Shown: positions 42,340 through 43,188 of the stretch, piece by piece
Layout of the letters: every line of letters starts with the position of its first letter
How positions within the stretch are numbered: position 1 is the first letter of the stretch
From: JBCCEV01 sp039030125
GTDB taxonomy: Bacteria > Pseudomonadota > Gammaproteobacteria > Ga0077536
Reading direction: 5' to 3'
NCBI GenBank assembly: GCA_039030125.1
Contig: JBCCEV010000012.1
Coordinates: forward strand, 1-43,188
Length of the DNA stretch: 43,188 nucleotides
Notes under the pieces: model-generated
Told to the model about the DNA's origin: nothing
Databases searched by the model: none
The model's input: only the letters and a program-made list of their open reading frames with translations
Translations under genes and position numbers: made by a program

Positions 42340-43098
42340 ATGGCAAGCACCAGTCTGCTTAAGCGCGGATCAACCTACGATGAGGTCTACAACAACTTCG
42401 AGTGGGATATTCCGGAAATTTACAATATCGCCAACGATGTCTGTGATCGCTGGGCCGATGATCCACAGCGTGTCGCCTTGGTCTACGAAGACACTGAGAA
42501 GAATCGTCATATCTACACGTTCGCCGACGTTAGAAAGTATGCCAATCAGCTCGCTAACGCTTTCAAGACCTGGGGTTTTGGTCGCGGCGACGCCGTCACA
42601 TTGGTACTCGCGCAGGACCCCGAATGCGCGATAGCGCACGTGGCCTGTTGGAAAGCCGGCATGGTCTCCGGCCCCTGTTCGGTGCTGTTCGCAGGTGATG
42701 CCATCGCCTATCGCTTGAATGACTGTGGCGCGAAGGCCGTGATCACCGATATGGCGAACTATCCGAAGATTGCCCAGGTTCGAGCTCAATGCCCGAAACT
42801 TGAGCAGGTGGTGGTTATCGATGGCGATGTTGAGGGCGCCGCTAACTTTTGGTCTTTGCTTGAAGGTCAGGATGACACCTATACGAACGTCGAAACCAAA
42901 GCCGAAGATGTGGCCTGGATCAGCTATACCTCGGGTACCACCGGATTACCCAAGGGCTCGGTTCAACCGCACCGGATGATGCTCGGTCATATGCCATCGC
43001 TAGAATTCATCTACGATTTTTTCCCCCAGGACAACGATGCGCTTTGGTCCCCAGCGGACTGGGCGCATCGTTGTCCTGGGGGAAAAAATCGTAGATGA
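42340..43098 (+). CDS. AMP-dependent acyl-CoA synthetase (N-terminal part, cut by contig end)
   Basis: The ATG at 42340 follows GGGGAG by 5 bases. The frame shows IPEIYNIANDVCDRW, NRHIYTFADVRKYANQLANA, and the adenylate loop YTSGTTGLPKGSVQPHR near residues 195-211. The last genuine-looking residues are DNDALWSPADWA, matching the family. After 43065 the reading enters the inverted repeat and yields ten foreign residues (HRCPGGKNRR) before an accidental stop at 43098, so the true 3' two thirds are missing. It activates acids to acyl-AMP then acyl-CoA; acetate, medium-chain or fatty acid cannot be chosen from this part. Divergent from the TetR operon. Confidence 0.85.
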   Translation: MASTSLLKRGSTYDEVYNNFEWDIPEIYNIANDVCDRWADDPQRVALVYEDTEKNRHIYTFADVRKYANQLANAFKTWGFGRGDAVTLVLAQDPECAIAHVACWKAGMVSGPCSVLFAGDAIAYRLNDCGAKAVITDMANYPKIAQVRAQCPKLEQVVVIDGDVEGAANFWSLLEGQDDTYTNVETKAEDVAWISYTSGTTGLPKGSVQPHRMMLGHMPSLEFIYDFFPQDNDALWSPADWAHRCPGGKNRR

Positions 43099-43188
43099 AT
43101 TCTAGCGATGGCATATGACCGAGCATCATCCGGTGCGGTTGAACCGAGCCCTTGGGTAATCCGGTGGTACCCGAGGTATAGCTGATCC
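42917..43188. repeat. Perfect 126-bp inverted repeat at contig end (fold-back)
   Basis: 42917-43042 and 43063-43188 are exact reverse complements, 126 bases each, separated by 20 bases (43043-43062). The right arm ends at the last base of the window. The left arm lies inside the acyl-CoA synthetase coding sequence and the right arm repeats it backwards, so this is not a real genomic palindrome of a natural gene. Confidence 0.98.

Noticed and set aside
43066..43098. C-terminal residues HRCPGGKNRR and stop of the acyl-CoA synthetase
   Set aside because: They come from the reversed arm of the contig-end inverted repeat, not from a real gene end.
1..43188. CRISPR arrays, tRNA or rRNA genes, insertion sequences, integrases
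   Set aside because: No regularly spaced repeats, no cloverleaf or rRNA-like stretch and no transposase or integrase motif was seen.

Overview
The window reads as chromosomal DNA of a free-living, flagellated, Gram-negative bacterium, most likely a gammaproteobacterium. The lineage cannot be fixed by eye. Support comes from a flagellin-flaG-fliD-fliS-fliT-like block under a sigma28-type promoter, an outer-membrane porin, RND/LolA-like envelope genes, a fused OlsF-like ornithine-lipid acyltransferase, glutathione-dependent enzymes (two GSTs, a Gln/Glu/His/Glu glyoxalase I) and a GGDEF protein. The DNA is moderately GC-rich and densely coded, with many 4-bp overlaps. I see no rRNA, tRNA, CRISPR, insertion sequence, integrase or phage gene. 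The right edge is a contig end: the last 272 bases are a perfect fold-back inverted repeat that cuts an acyl-CoA synthetase gene.

Layout. 1-5550: tail of a luciferase-like monooxygenase, a GT39-like membrane glycosyltransferase, a muconolactone-isomerase-like protein, a TPP enzyme of the IlvB family overlapping a SirB1-type protein, a short J-domain protein and a PaaI thioesterase. 5551-5979: 429 bp without a convincing gene but with palindromes. 5980-9806: a luciferase-like monooxygenase diverges from a coupled run MaoC / serine-threonine dehydratase-type PLP enzyme / DinB / DJ-1. 9834-13891: a cupin, an OlsF-like bifunctional acyltransferase, a divergent ferritin-like di-iron protein and a fatty acid hydroxylase-superfamily protein, which I read as a possible ornithine-lipid synthesis and hydroxylation locus. 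13919-17064: a cysteine-rich secreted protein behind a very AT-rich upstream region, a TlpA-like oxidoreductase, a cupin and a third luciferase-like monooxygenase. 17323-25525: Atm1-type ABC transporter, CaiB/BaiF CoA-transferase, GST, SDR lacking the active-site Tyr, DUF938 methyltransferase, classical SDR, GloA and an amidase.

25522-32137 is a run of seven closely spaced minus-strand genes: MetX-like alpha/beta hydrolase, free-standing cyclic-nucleotide-binding protein, porin, class IV aminotransferase resembling (R)-selective amine transaminases, branched-chain aminotransferase, AhpD-like protein and diguanylate cyclase. It looks like a transport/transamination operon with regulatory parts. 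A methyltransferase follows at 32224. 33283-37363 is the flagellar filament block. 37798-43098 holds a GST, then a TetR / RND exporter / LolA-like operon divergent from an acyl-CoA synthetase, with a palindromic operator candidate in the shared control region.

Best leads: the lipid locus around the OlsF-like gene, the amine-transaminase-like enzyme in its seven-gene run, the TetR operator, the flagellin promoter and structured leader, the Tyr-less SDR, and the fold-back at the contig end, which should be treated as an artefact until shown otherwise.
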